DNA of 64,000 nt from Psychrobacter piscatorii (GTDB lineage: Bacteria > Pseudomonadota > Gammaproteobacteria > Pseudomonadales > Moraxellaceae): the NCBI RefSeq assembly GCF_904846415.1, contig NZ_CAJHAR010000005.1, positions 87,978-151,977 of the forward strand, written 5' to 3'. This document shows, in pieces, positions 8,732 to 17,514 of this stretch. A program made the position numbers and the translations under genes. Numbering within the stretch: the stretch's first letter is position 1; each line of letters starts with the position of its first letter. A model generated the notes under the pieces. That model saw only the letters and a list, made by a program, of their open reading frames with translations, made no database searches and was not told the origin of the DNA.

Positions 8732-9475
8732 TTAATCGTTGATTTCAGATAAAGAAGTACAAACGCTAAGCAAAGCAGTCAGTAAAGTCTTAGCGTCACG
8801 CGGCAGAGTATAAGGTTTGGCTATATAGCTTTCTACTTGCTGATAGACATCACTAGCAAAGGTGCTATTGCTCGTATCAAAGTCGGCAAACAAATTGTCC
8901 TGTGAGACTTGGAAGTTTCGCCCACACGCCAGAGTAAATAGACACTCCAATGCTTGAGGTTTGATTTCTACACGCTCAAATGCTTGCTGCTGAGCCTCTG
9001 TCCGACCATCTGGGGCATACCAGTAACCAAAGTCAGGTAATTGTCTACGAGCGTCACCAGCCATGCACCAATGACTTAATTCGTGCAGGGCACTGGCAAA
9101 AAATCCATGAGCGAATTCAATTCTGGCAGGCTCATTGTCTTGAGCAGGGAAATACTCTGGCTCACCTCCACTACGAACCAATATCACTTGCTGGTTAGTA
9201 AATAAAGTATTAAATAGCTGTATGAGCCAATCGGTAGCTAATCGTTCGCTATCAACTATCCATTCTGTTGAGTGAGTATTGCCAGGCTGAGTAGGAGACA
9301 ACCTTTGCCACTGATTTCTCCATTTGTTTAAATACGCATCTTCATCGAGGCACAGTCTATTGCTAGGAGCATTTTCAGTATGACGCCCTAGTTGAGTAAG
9401 ATATTGCAGCAACGAACTTGCTGTAGCAGGAGAAAGCAAATCAGAAAAATTAATTTTATTATCAGGTAGATTCAT
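8732..9475 (-). CDS. epmC: Elongation factor P hydroxylase EpmC (YfcM)
   Basis: EpmC hydroxylates the beta-lysylated lysine of elongation factor P, the last step of the EpmA-EpmB-EpmC pathway that helps ribosomes through polyproline stretches. The protein (247 residues) has HGFFASALHELSHWCMAG, where the two histidines and the glutamate look like a metal site, followed by DFGYWYAPDGR and VEIKPQALE; all three are characteristic of the family. The N-terminal 60 residues are less conserved. No clear Shine-Dalgarno sequence precedes the ATG. It stands alone, and no epmA, epmB or efp gene is in the window. Confidence 0.9.
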   Translation of the reverse strand: MNLPDNKINFSDLLSPATASSLLQYLTQLGRHTENAPSNRLCLDEDAYLNKWRNQWQRLSPTQPGNTHSTEWIVDSERLATDWLIQLFNTLFTNQQVILVRSGGEPEYFPAQDNEPARIEFAHGFFASALHELSHWCMAGDARRQLPDFGYWYAPDGRTEAQQQAFERVEIKPQALECLFTLACGRNFQVSQDNLFADFDTSNSTFASDVYQQVESYIAKPYTLPRDAKTLLTALLSVCTSLSEIND

Positions 9476-9657
9476 AGAGAAGACATTGACTTAATAAATA
9501 TTAAAGGCAAAAAATTTTAGGTAAAAAAGTAAGTAGTAAAAAAGCTTGAACATATTTGCTATCAAAAAATCTTAACATACTAGCGCTAGCAGAATATGGC
9601 ACTTTCCGTTAGTATGGCAGGCAATATTATACACCGTTTTTATGAATGAGGCCGCGC

Positions 9658-10251
9658 ATGTCAAGCACTCCAGAAACTAAACCGTCAGCACCTTGCGCTG
9701 ACAATAAAAAAGCGCCTGTATCTACTAGCATGCCTGAGCACATTTCTTTGGACAAGTGGGCAGACACGGGTTTTGAGTGGTCAGGCGAAGTCGATCCAAA
9801 CTCTTTCGAGCGTCTTGCCACGACATTGAGTACCGAGCATGATCAGTCAAACACTCAGCTAAATGCTGAACTCTATCGTCGTAATAATGTTTTGCATTTG
9901 GCATTTACGTTGACAGGTGATGTTTGGCTAACGTGCCAACGCTGTTTACAACCAATTGCGATAGACTTATCTGATGATTACGACATCGCACTACTTGAAA
10001 ATGACAGCCAAGTGCGTCTGGTTAATGACGAGCAAGATTATTTGTTACTTGATGAAATCGTCACCGAGCAGTCTCCCGAGCGTCTATTACCATTTAAAAA
10101 ACTGGTAGAAGATGAGATCTTGCTAAAAACACCAATGGCGCCAAAGCATGATGATTGTGAGATGTCAGTTGAGCAGTTTGGCGAGATACCAGAAGAAGAA
10201 GAGAATGAAAATCCATTCGCTGCTTTAGCCTCCTTAAAAGGTAAGCTATAA
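9658..10251 (+). CDS. yceD: 23S rRNA accumulation protein YceD (DUF177)
   Basis: YceD is needed for normal 23S rRNA levels and is almost always encoded directly before rpmF. The DUF177 signature is visible as LTCQRCLQPI around residue 95, followed by an acidic C-terminal half that ends NPFAALASLKGKL. The ATG at 9658 has GAGG 6 bases upstream, while the in-frame ATG at 9646 has none, so I chose 9658 (197 residues). The N-terminal 35 residues are low in conservation. rpmF follows after 318 bases. Confidence 0.88.
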   Translation: MSSTPETKPSAPCADNKKAPVSTSMPEHISLDKWADTGFEWSGEVDPNSFERLATTLSTEHDQSNTQLNAELYRRNNVLHLAFTLTGDVWLTCQRCLQPIAIDLSDDYDIALLENDSQVRLVNDEQDYLLLDEIVTEQSPERLLPFKKLVEDEILLKTPMAPKHDDCEMSVEQFGEIPEEEENENPFAALASLKGKL

Positions 10252-10569
10252 GAGCCAAACTTATTTATTCAATGTATTTGAGAAGCCTTTTATCTGCTTT
10301 GTACAGAAGAGTGCAAGGCAGGGCTTTATTAATCTAATAAACATGCGTATAATGTCCGGTTTATTGCATTCGAGCAACCTGTTGCGTGCTGATAGAAGCT
10401 GACTAGGTAAATTTTTTATAAATTTCAGACATAGTTAGCGCTTTATGTAAGTAACAATCTATTTAACTAATGATGCTTCAGACTTAGGTTGTTGTGATTA
10501 TATAGCCTCTGTCAGTATCGACTAAAGCTGAATTTCAAGCTTATCCCTTTTAAGTATAGGAGCTATATC
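10252..10569 (+). promoter_or_regulatory. yceD-rpmF gap with a candidate rpmF promoter
   Basis: In most relatives yceD and rpmF are almost adjacent; here 318 bases separate them. TATAAT at 10349-10354 has TTTATT 17 bases upstream (10326-10331), a reasonable sigma-70 promoter. It would give rpmF a leader of about 210 bases. Inside the leader is GCAACCTGTTGC, a very tight palindrome. TATAGGAGC is the rpmF ribosome binding site. No open reading frame of note is present. Confidence 0.45.
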
Positions 10570-10752
10570 ATGGCTGTTCAAAAAAGTCGTAAAAGCCGTT
10601 CTCGTCGTGACATGCGCCGTTCACATCACCGTATGGAAATTGCTGAACTAAGCGTAGATGCTACTACTGGTGAAAAACATCGTCGTCATCACATGACTAA
10701 AGATGGTTTCTACCGTGGTCGTCAGCTATTCAAAGTTAGTCAAGATGCCTAA
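10570..10752 (+). CDS. rpmF: 50S ribosomal protein L32
   Basis: The 60-residue protein begins [20 protein letters not shown] and ends [13 protein letters not shown]. It is the zinc-free form, with no CxxC pairs. L32 is on the large subunit near the peptidyl transferase region. AGGAGC lies 7 bases before the ATG. It follows yceD as in other gammaproteobacteria, but the plsX and fabH genes that usually come next are absent. Confidence 0.96.
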   Translation: MAVQKSRKSRSRRDMRRSHHRMEIAELSVDATTGEKHRRHHMTKDGFYRGRQLFKVSQDA

Positions 10753-10764
10753 GACATTGGTCCT

Positions 10765-10826
10765 ATGATAGCTAGGTAAAGTAGTAACAGTACTGGTGAC
10801 TGTTGTTATATTTGCCCAGCTATCAT
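10765..10826 (+). other. Long stem-loop directly after rpmF
   Basis: ATGATAGCT (10765-10773) pairs perfectly with AGCTATCAT (10818-10826). Inside, GGTAAA pairs with TTTGCC and GTAGTAACAGT pairs with ACTGTTGTTAT, using several G-U pairs, around the loop ACTGGTG (10792-10798). The total is about 26 pairs with one mismatch and one bulge. The G-U pairs mean that it folds better as RNA on the plus strand. No T run follows. It may be an RNase III site or a stabiliser of the rpmF message. Confidence 0.6.
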
Positions 10827-10851
10827 TAGTCAATAAGCTTTGAGCTAAAAA

Positions 10852-10904
10852 AAGCCAAGTTATTTCGCTATCATATATTATGTGGCTGGATAACTTGGCT
10901 TTTT
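10852..10904 (+). terminator. Terminator-like hairpin downstream of rpmF
   Basis: AAGCCAAGTTAT and ATAACTTGGCTT form a perfect 12-bp stem with a 26-base loop, followed by T residues and preceded by A residues. The large loop is unusual, but the stem and U tract suggest termination of the yceD-rpmF transcript. Confidence 0.65.
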
Positions 10905-11176
10905 GTTATTTATGACTAAACTCATTGCTTAGATGACTTTTTATTTTTAGCAGATAGAAAAGCGTACTCATATCGTTAGTGCTTTTGATTGGTATCGTGT
11001 TTTCCTATCGTTGTTTGGTCTGCATCCGCTATGATAATAGTATGTGTCAGTGTATAGTTTACTGACAATCCGTTTTCTTATACAAATAATTGAACTAACG
11101 GCTTTGTATCACATCTAATAATATAATACACCCCATTGTTTTAGGGATATTTCTAATCAGATAAGGAATATTGGTT

Positions 11177-12145
11177 ATGGCTTCTGTACCCGATATGGTA
11201 AAAAAGCAACCCGCTCGTATCGCGGTCATTTTTCCTGGACAAGGATCTCAAGCAGTCGCAATGACGAGTGAGCTTGCTGAAATCTATCCAGAGATACGCG
11301 ATACATTTACCGAAGCGAGTGAGGCACTTGGTGAGGATTTGTGGGCAATCTGTCAGGATGAAGAAAAACTCAATCAAACTCAATATACTCAGCCAGCGCT
11401 ACTGACAGCTAGCATTGCCATGTGGCGTGTCTTACAACAAAAAATAGAAGAGACTCCTTGCTATTTAGCTGGTCACTCTCTAGGCGAGTACAGCGCCCTG
11501 TGTGCTGCCAATGTGATATCGCTTGGTGATGCCGTCACCTTAGTGCATAAGCGCGGTCAGTTGATGCAAGAGGCTGTTGTAGGTGTAGATACCGCTATGG
11601 CTGCCGTGTTGGGATTAGAGGACAACCGAGTCGAAAATCTGTGTGAGCAAGCAACAGAGCATGTCGAGGGTGCCATTGTGGGCGCGGCTAACTTTAACAG
11701 CCCAGGACAGGTAGTGATCTCGGGTAACGCTGCTGGCGTTAACGCTGTAATCGACAAAGTAAAAAACACGGGCAAAAAATCTGTGCCCCTAAAAGTGAGT
11801 GTGCCATCTCATTGTGCACTAATGGAGCCTGCAAGTAATGCCTTAGCTGAGATATTAGCAGGTATTCAATTTGATCAAGCGACCATTCCTGTGATTCAAA
11901 ATCGCTATGCGCGCGTTGAAACTAGTGCAGTCGGCATCAAGCAAGCATTGACTGAACAGTTGAGTGAGCCTGTATTATGGTCAAAAACCATGCAAGAGCT
12001 GGCCGATAAGCAAATTAACATATTAATCGAATGTGGCAGCGGTAATGTGCTCAGTAACTTGGCTAAGCGTCAAGCACAGCCAATTACGAGCTATCCTACC
12101 GACAAGCCTGCCCGTCTAGAAAAATTATTAGAGGTGTTATCATGA
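11177..12145 (+). CDS. fabD: Malonyl-CoA:ACP transacylase
   Basis: FabD transfers malonyl groups from CoA to acyl carrier protein for fatty acid elongation. The protein (322 residues) has the FPGQGSQ oxyanion motif at the N-terminus and the GHSLGEYSAL nucleophile motif with the catalytic serine near residue 98. The catalytic histidine is in VPSHCALM. ATG 11177 has AAGGA 9 bases upstream, better than the TTG two codons earlier. Its last four bases overlap the fabG start (ATGA), so the two are translationally coupled. Confidence 0.95.
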   Translation: MASVPDMVKKQPARIAVIFPGQGSQAVAMTSELAEIYPEIRDTFTEASEALGEDLWAICQDEEKLNQTQYTQPALLTASIAMWRVLQQKIEETPCYLAGHSLGEYSALCAANVISLGDAVTLVHKRGQLMQEAVVGVDTAMAAVLGLEDNRVENLCEQATEHVEGAIVGAANFNSPGQVVISGNAAGVNAVIDKVKNTGKKSVPLKVSVPSHCALMEPASNALAEILAGIQFDQATIPVIQNRYARVETSAVGIKQALTEQLSEPVLWSKTMQELADKQINILIECGSGNVLSNLAKRQAQPITSYPTDKPARLEKLLEVLS

Positions 12146-12870
12146 GTCGTACGATTACATTAGTGACTGGCGCTAGCCGTGGTATTGGAAAGGCCGTTGC
12201 TAAACGCTTTGCTAAAGAAGGACATTTCGTCATTGGCACAGCCACTACAGAGAAAGGTGCTGAGCTGATTGATGATTATCTTCACGATACTGGCGGTATC
12301 GGTCGTGTGTTAGATGTACGTGATACTGCTCAAATTGATAAACTGTTTGAAGAGATCGAAAGCGTTTACGGTGCGGTACAGGTACTCGTCAACAATGCAG
12401 GTATCACTCAAGATGGTCTATTGATGCGTATGAAAGATGAAGACTGGGAAAACGTCATCGATACCAATTTGACATCAGTATACCGTATGAGTAAGCGTGC
12501 AGTACGTGGCATGATGAAAGCACGTCGTGGTCGCATTATCAATATAACCTCCGTCGTCGCTCAAATGGGTAACGCAGGTCAATCTAACTATGCTGCGACC
12601 AAAGCCGGTGTAGAAGGGTTCAGCCGTACGCTTGCACGTGAAATCGGTTCACGCCAAGTGACTATCAATTGTGTGGCACCAGGTTTGATCGAAACGGATA
12701 TGACAGATGAGCTTGATGAGCGCCTATTGAACTCTATGCTAGATGCTGTTCCTATCAGCCGTCTTGGCCAGCCAGAAGACATTGCAGCAGCCGTACATTT
12801 CTTAGCCAGTGATGAAGCCAGCTATATCACCGGCGCGGTTATTCCGGTCAATGGTGGCATGTATATGTAG
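12142..12870 (+). CDS. fabG: 3-oxoacyl-[ACP] reductase
   Basis: FabG reduces 3-oxoacyl-ACP with NADPH in the fatty acid cycle. This 242-residue short-chain dehydrogenase has TGASRGIG for the cofactor, NNAG near residue 90 and the catalytic Ser-Tyr-Lys in ITSVV...SNYAATKAG. The length is normal. The start overlaps fabD by four bases. The acpP gene follows after a terminator-like hairpin, so fabDG and acpP may be separate transcripts. Confidence 0.95.
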   Translation: MSRTITLVTGASRGIGKAVAKRFAKEGHFVIGTATTEKGAELIDDYLHDTGGIGRVLDVRDTAQIDKLFEEIESVYGAVQVLVNNAGITQDGLLMRMKDEDWENVIDTNLTSVYRMSKRAVRGMMKARRGRIINITSVVAQMGNAGQSNYAATKAGVEGFSRTLAREIGSRQVTINCVAPGLIETDMTDELDERLLNSMLDAVPISRLGQPEDIAAAVHFLASDEASYITGAVIPVNGGMYM

Positions 12871-12953
12871 GCGTTACATAGTTATAATAAAAAACTGTGT
12901 GAACGAGTGTAAACTATAATAAAGGGTGTTATAATAACGAATACTTTTGATTC

Positions 12954-12979
12954 AAAGCCCTGTATTATAGCAGGGCTTT
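12954..12979 (+). terminator. Hairpin between fabG and acpP
   Basis: AAAGCCCTG pairs perfectly with CAGGGCTTT around an 8-base loop. Only a short T-rich stretch (TTTATTAG) follows, so termination may be partial. It lies about 145 bases ahead of the acpP start. Confidence 0.6.
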
Positions 12980-13123
12980 ATTAGACAGACTGTGTAACAA
13001 GTCATAGAGTACTCAGACAGCATTGCTAGTCTGGCAAACACATTTTATATACCATGCTACAGAGCTTAAATGAGGCGCTATAGCAGTTTATTAAAAATAA
13101 TAGATGATAACGGAGTGATCTAT

Positions 13124-13360
13124 ATGAGTAATGATATCGAGCTAAGAGTAAAATCAGCAGTAGCAGAGCAACTAGGCATGAACATTGAAGACATCAACAA
13201 CGATGCTTCATTCATGGAAGATCTAGGCGCAGATTCACTTGACCTAGTCGAATTGGTTATGTCTTTTGAGAGTGATTTTGGTATCACTATTCCTGACGAA
13301 GACTCTGCAGAACTGACTACTGTTCAAAAAGCAATTGACTACGTACAAGCCCAGCTATAA
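13124..13360 (+). CDS. acpP: Acyl carrier protein
   Basis: The 78-residue acidic protein begins [20 protein letters not shown]. It carries GADSLD, in which Ser38 is the site for the 4'-phosphopantetheine arm. It is the acyl shuttle for fatty acid and lipid synthesis. ATG 13124 has GGAG 8 bases upstream; in-frame sequence before it is not ACP-like. fabF normally follows acpP, but here a terminator and kbp come next. Confidence 0.96.
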   Translation: MSNDIELRVKSAVAEQLGMNIEDINNDASFMEDLGADSLDLVELVMSFESDFGITIPDEDSAELTTVQKAIDYVQAQL

Positions 13361-13390
13361 TTTGCTATTCGTTTAGCAATTTTTATAATG

Positions 13391-13421
13391 CCGCTTATCT
13401 TAATAGATAGGCGGTTTTTTT
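13391..13421 (+). terminator. Terminator of acpP
   Basis: CCGCTTATCT pairs with AGATAGGCGG (one G-U pair) around TAAT, followed by seven T residues. It begins 30 bases after the acpP stop. Confidence 0.85.
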
Positions 13422-13623
13422 ATGAATGTGATTTAATTTATCGGTTGCATTAACATAAGCTACGTCAATTAACATTACTCAACATACTCTTACTATTCAC
13501 ATTTGATTCGTTTGTCTATACTCATCATGGTAAACAGTACAAAGCACGGTGATGTGATGTTAAATAACACACTACCGAAAATAAATATGAATAATAAATA
13601 ATAATATTTCAAGGAGCAGTTAT

Positions 13624-14133
13624 ATGGGTATGTTCAGTTTTGCAAAAGATATCGGTGATAAAATCTTTAATCGTGATGATGAAAAGCACGACGCTAAGAC
13701 AGAAACCAAGGCAGACGCCAATACACCAGTGAAGAGCAGTGAGCCTTCAGCTCAATCAGTTGCTAACATTTTGCTACGTCGTATTCAGCAACAGAACCTA
13801 AATATCAGTAATTTAAAAATCAAGTATAATGGTTCTACAGATACGGCAGAAATTAGCGGTAATGCCAAGACTCAAGCCGATCGTGAAAAAGCGATTATTG
13901 CTATTGGTAACGTACAAAATGTTGCTAAGGTTATCGACAATATCGATATCGAAGAAGATGCACCTGAGTCAACGATGTATACGGTAAAATCTGGCGATAG
14001 CTTATCTAAGATTGCTAAAGATGTTTACGGTGAGTCTGGCGATTATATGAAAATTTTTGAAGCCAACAAGCCAATGCTATCTGACCCAGATAAAATATAT
14101 CCAGGTCAAGTGTTACGTATTCCTAAGCCGTAA
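13624..14133 (+). CDS. kbp: Potassium-binding BON/LysM protein Kbp (YgaU)
   Basis: The protein has 169 residues: a short amphipathic start (MGMFSFAKDIGDKIF), a variable charged linker, a BON domain at about 43-111 and a LysM domain at about 118-167 (YTVKSGDSLSKIAKDVYG, ending GQVLRIPKP). This architecture and the start match E. coli Kbp, a cytoplasmic protein that binds potassium and changes shape. The linker is about 20 residues longer than in E. coli. CAAGGAG precedes the ATG. It is monocistronic, with its own terminator. Confidence 0.88.
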   Translation: MGMFSFAKDIGDKIFNRDDEKHDAKTETKADANTPVKSSEPSAQSVANILLRRIQQQNLNISNLKIKYNGSTDTAEISGNAKTQADREKAIIAIGNVQNVAKVIDNIDIEEDAPESTMYTVKSGDSLSKIAKDVYGESGDYMKIFEANKPMLSDPDKIYPGQVLRIPKP

Positions 14134-14181
14134 TAAATTGATGATATAAGCAATAAATAATCGATACAAAAAATCGATGAT

Positions 14182-14211
14182 AAAAAAGCCTCTTTTATAA
14201 GAGGCTTTTTT
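14182..14211. terminator. Terminator between kbp and queG
   Basis: AAAAAAGCCTC and GAGGCTTTTTT flank an 8-base AT loop. The A and T tracts on both sides allow it to serve the convergent kbp and queG transcripts. Confidence 0.85.
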
Positions 14212-14272
14212 ATTATTTAAAACGATATAGCAATAGACACGAATTTCCAATAGTGGCGAATACTTGAACTAT

Positions 14273-15436
14273 CTAAAAATGGATGCTGTCCTTCAGCTTT
14301 TTTTGTTGCTCATCCAATGCCCACTCGATATGCTCGTCTAGCATAGCACTATGTATGGTGAGCTTAGATTTTAACTGCTCAACCACTTCCAAACTGGCAT
14401 TGGCATTGCCAAGACCAATCGCGATATTACGTAAGAAATTTATATAGCCTGTGCGCCTGAGCGGGCTTCCTTGTGTATTTTTCAAAAAATCCGCTTCTTG
14501 CCATTGCCATAATTCAAGCAAACTGCTGTTATCAAGCCCATGCCTTGGTACGAAGTCCTCAACGGTAGTCAGGTTGGCATAGCGATTCCACGGACAGATT
14601 AGCTGACAGTCATCACAGCCAAACACTCGATTGCCAATCGCGCGTCGATACTTGGTATCAATAACGCCATCGTGCTCAATCGTTAAATAAGAAATGCAGG
14701 CAGAGGCATTGAGCTCATAAGGCGCTACAATTGCTTGGGTAGGGCATACATCAATACAAGCGCTACAACTGCCACAATGCTCTTTAACAGGCTGGTCATC
14801 GGGCAGCTCTAAGCTTAAAAAAAGTTCACCCAGCACAAAAAACGAGCCAGCTTGTTTATTTATTAATAACGTGTGCTTACCTGTCCAGCCCAGACCAGCA
14901 GCATCTGCAATAGGGCGCTCAAAGATAGGCGCAGAATCACTAAAGGGTCTAAAAACAAACTCTTTATCTGAACCAATATCGAGATGTTGCCATTCAGGAA
15001 GCATAGCTTCGATATTCAGCGCCAATTGCTTTAAACGGCTACGCATTGTCTTATGGTAATCGCGACCTCTTGCATAACGCGCAATGATGCCTTGATTGGG
15101 ATGGTCATTATCTGTGACAGCACGTGGCGTCGGGGCTTGGGTGAGGTAATCCATACGTACACTAATAATGGTCTTTGCGCCATCTACCAATTGCTCAGGA
15201 TGAGCGCGCAGATGATGGTTGTTGTGCATGAACTGCAATTGACCCTCATAGCCTTTATCCAGCCACTTCTGTAGTTGTTCGATTTGCTTAGCAAACAGTG
15301 GATGATGAACAGATAAAAACCCACAATCAGCAAATCCTAATGTTTGCGCTTGCGTTTTGATCCATTGTTTAACATCTGCTGTTGTTGCAAAGACTGTTGA
15401 GTTACTAACGGCAATCTTGTTTTTATCGGTAGGCAT
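14273..15436 (-). CDS. queG: Epoxyqueuosine reductase
   Basis: QueG reduces epoxyqueuosine to queuosine in tRNA using cobalamin and two [4Fe-4S] clusters. The protein (387 residues) has ferredoxin-type motifs CGSCSACIDVCPTQAI and GCDDCQLICPWN, each ordered as in the family, and the N-terminal DUF1730 domain with FADCGFLSV. No clear ribosome binding site precedes the ATG, so the exact start is uncertain. It is divergent from nnr, an arrangement often seen near queG. Confidence 0.94.
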   Translation of the reverse strand: MPTDKNKIAVSNSTVFATTADVKQWIKTQAQTLGFADCGFLSVHHPLFAKQIEQLQKWLDKGYEGQLQFMHNNHHLRAHPEQLVDGAKTIISVRMDYLTQAPTPRAVTDNDHPNQGIIARYARGRDYHKTMRSRLKQLALNIEAMLPEWQHLDIGSDKEFVFRPFSDSAPIFERPIADAAGLGWTGKHTLLINKQAGSFFVLGELFLSLELPDDQPVKEHCGSCSACIDVCPTQAIVAPYELNASACISYLTIEHDGVIDTKYRRAIGNRVFGCDDCQLICPWNRYANLTTVEDFVPRHGLDNSSLLELWQWQEADFLKNTQGSPLRRTGYINFLRNIAIGLGNANASLEVVEQLKSKLTIHSAMLDEHIEWALDEQQKKLKDSIHF

Positions 15437-15684
15437 ATAGATAGAGGCTTATTGGCTGTCTGCTTGTTTGGGTTGATCAGATTATTCATATCTTACAATC
15501 AGTGATCATATAAATACCGTTTATGATAAGCCAGTGAGCGATAAGCGCAAGTAGAAAAGAAAATAAACTCACATTCATATTGATACATAAGTAGACATGA
15601 GCTTTTGCTAAGCTGATACCGAAGGTTAGCAACTAGATTTTCAACACCATAAAAATATCAGAAAAATATAGCCGAGGATAATAA

Positions 15685-17496
15685 ATGAAAAACTGGACCA
15701 ATTTATCAACGATAAAAAATACAAAACCCGTTGCGCTTTATAGTAGTGAGCAACTCTATGCCATGGAGCAAGCGTGGTTTGCTCGAGGATATGATAGTTT
15801 TGGCTTAATGCAGCAAGCAGCTTGGCAAATGGCACAGCAGATAGAGCTGCTTCATGAACAAAAATGTCTCAATGCTAATCATTCTGCTAATACCAACGTT
15901 TATCATCGTACGGAGCGTTTGCGCCGAGTAAGTGTCTGGGTAGGTAAGGGTAATAATGGCGGGGACGGTTGGCTCATTGCTCACTATCTGCAACAAGCTG
16001 GCTGGCAAGTAGAAGTAATTGCCGTTGGTTTTGATGAAAACGATTTTGTTATTGATGATAAATCAGTCACTTCTAACAGCAAAGACAGCGACAGTAGCAA
16101 TATGACTGACGCAACAAAGGCTCTTCAAATAGCGCTATCTGCCAACTGTCATTATCAACGTTTTGAAGAGATTTATAGCAGTCATAATGATTCAGAAAAA
16201 ATGGCTTTATCAGCTGATATTTATATTGATGCACTGTTTGGTATTGGGCTAGATCGTGCTCCAGAAGGTATCTATAAAGAGGCTATTAGTACTTTTAATC
16301 GTACTACTCAGCAGCATAAGGCACTAGCAGTCGCCGTCGATATTCCAAGTGGATTGGTGGCTTCTACTGGTGAGGTGTTCGATCGTATAGCAGTACAAGC
16401 TGATGTCACCTTATGCCTGATTGCACGCAAATTCGGTTTGCATACCAAAGATGGTACGGATTATAGCGGAGACATAATCGATATACCGTTAATACCTTAT
16501 CAAACAGCTAGACCTCACAAAATATCTGATAAAAATGCTATTGAAGCATTTGAACCTGTTGCCACGCTACTGACGGCTGCACATAGTGTGCAGGCGCGCC
16601 GCCAAAATAGTTACAAAGGTAGCTACGGTCATGCGCTAATCATCGGTGGAAATCGCGTTGGTGGCTCTCAAGGGATGGGCGGTGCTGCGATACTGTCTGC
16701 CTCAAGCACCATGGCAACTGGCGCTGGTAAAATAACCGTTGCCTGTCATGAGGCTTTTCATGGTGCATTACTAACGTCACTGCCAGATGCGATGACAATT
16801 AATTTGTATGATGCAGATGGGGTAAAGGCACTCATCAAGCAAGCCAGTGTTGTCGCTATTGGTATGGGATTGGGCCGTGACGAAAAAGCAAAGGCGCTAT
16901 TTATTGACTACATACAGACTGCGATAGCTCATGAAAAATCAATAGTGATCGATGCAGACGGTCTTTATCATTTGGCCTCGCTGCAAATGGACAATCATGA
17001 ACTGGTAACAGAGCTTCGCGAACATAGCATCAATCATCGAGTTTGCTTGACACCGCACAGTGGTGAGACGGCTAGATTGCTCGATCAAAAAATAAGCGAG
17101 GTAGAAAGTGATAGATTGCAAGCCATAAAAAAATGCGCTGCTGTTTATGGTGGTAACTGGGTATTAAAAGGAGCAGGGTCGCTAGTTTTGGAGCAAAAAT
17201 CAGGACGAGCACAAGTATATGTTTGTGATGCGGGCAATGCTGGTATGGCAACCGCTGGCATGGGTGATGTTCTATCTGGAGTAACTGCTGGATTATTAGC
17301 ACAACAAGACTTAGCAGCAGAGTCGCGCAGTTTATCTCAGGCAGTGCTTATTCATGGGTTTGCAGGGGACACACTGGTTAATCAAGGTGATGAATGTCGT
17401 AGTGACAATAAGCTATTGATTGGACAACGAGGGCTACAAGCTCAAGATATGCCAGCAGCCATTCGTCATGTTATGCAACTAATGATGGTTGAGTAA
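15685..17496 (+). CDS. nnr: Bifunctional NAD(P)H-hydrate repair enzyme (epimerase and dehydratase)
   Basis: The N-terminal YjeF domain epimerises damaged NAD(P)HX, and the C-terminal ribokinase-like domain dehydrates it with ADP. VGKGNNGGDGWLIA marks the first domain and AGMGDVLSGVTAGLLAQ, with its catalytic aspartate, the second. At 603 residues it is about 90 longer than the E. coli protein, largely from a polar insert near residues 55-75 and a serine/aspartate-rich one near 120-150. GAGGAT precedes the ATG. The tsaE gene that often follows is not here. Confidence 0.93.
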   Translation: MKNWTNLSTIKNTKPVALYSSEQLYAMEQAWFARGYDSFGLMQQAAWQMAQQIELLHEQKCLNANHSANTNVYHRTERLRRVSVWVGKGNNGGDGWLIAHYLQQAGWQVEVIAVGFDENDFVIDDKSVTSNSKDSDSSNMTDATKALQIALSANCHYQRFEEIYSSHNDSEKMALSADIYIDALFGIGLDRAPEGIYKEAISTFNRTTQQHKALAVAVDIPSGLVASTGEVFDRIAVQADVTLCLIARKFGLHTKDGTDYSGDIIDIPLIPYQTARPHKISDKNAIEAFEPVATLLTAAHSVQARRQNSYKGSYGHALIIGGNRVGGSQGMGGAAILSASSTMATGAGKITVACHEAFHGALLTSLPDAMTINLYDADGVKALIKQASVVAIGMGLGRDEKAKALFIDYIQTAIAHEKSIVIDADGLYHLASLQMDNHELVTELREHSINHRVCLTPHSGETARLLDQKISEVESDRLQAIKKCAAVYGGNWVLKGAGSLVLEQKSGRAQVYVCDAGNAGMATAGMGDVLSGVTAGLLAQQDLAAESRSLSQAVLIHGFAGDTLVNQGDECRSDNKLLIGQRGLQAQDMPAAIRHVMQLMMVE

Positions 17497-17514
17497 CCAT
17501 CATTAGTATAAAGA

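Larger units (their letters stand above)
10753..11176 (+). other. Gap after rpmF with two hairpins
   Basis: This 424-base gap holds a very long imperfect hairpin (10765-10826) and then a terminator-like structure in which AAGCCAAGTTAT (10852-10863) pairs with ATAACTTGGCTT (10890-10901), with T residues after it. The remaining 270 bases before fabD are AT-rich and should contain the fabD promoter, but I cannot pick one box pair with confidence. No gene-like reading frame is seen. Confidence 0.5.
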
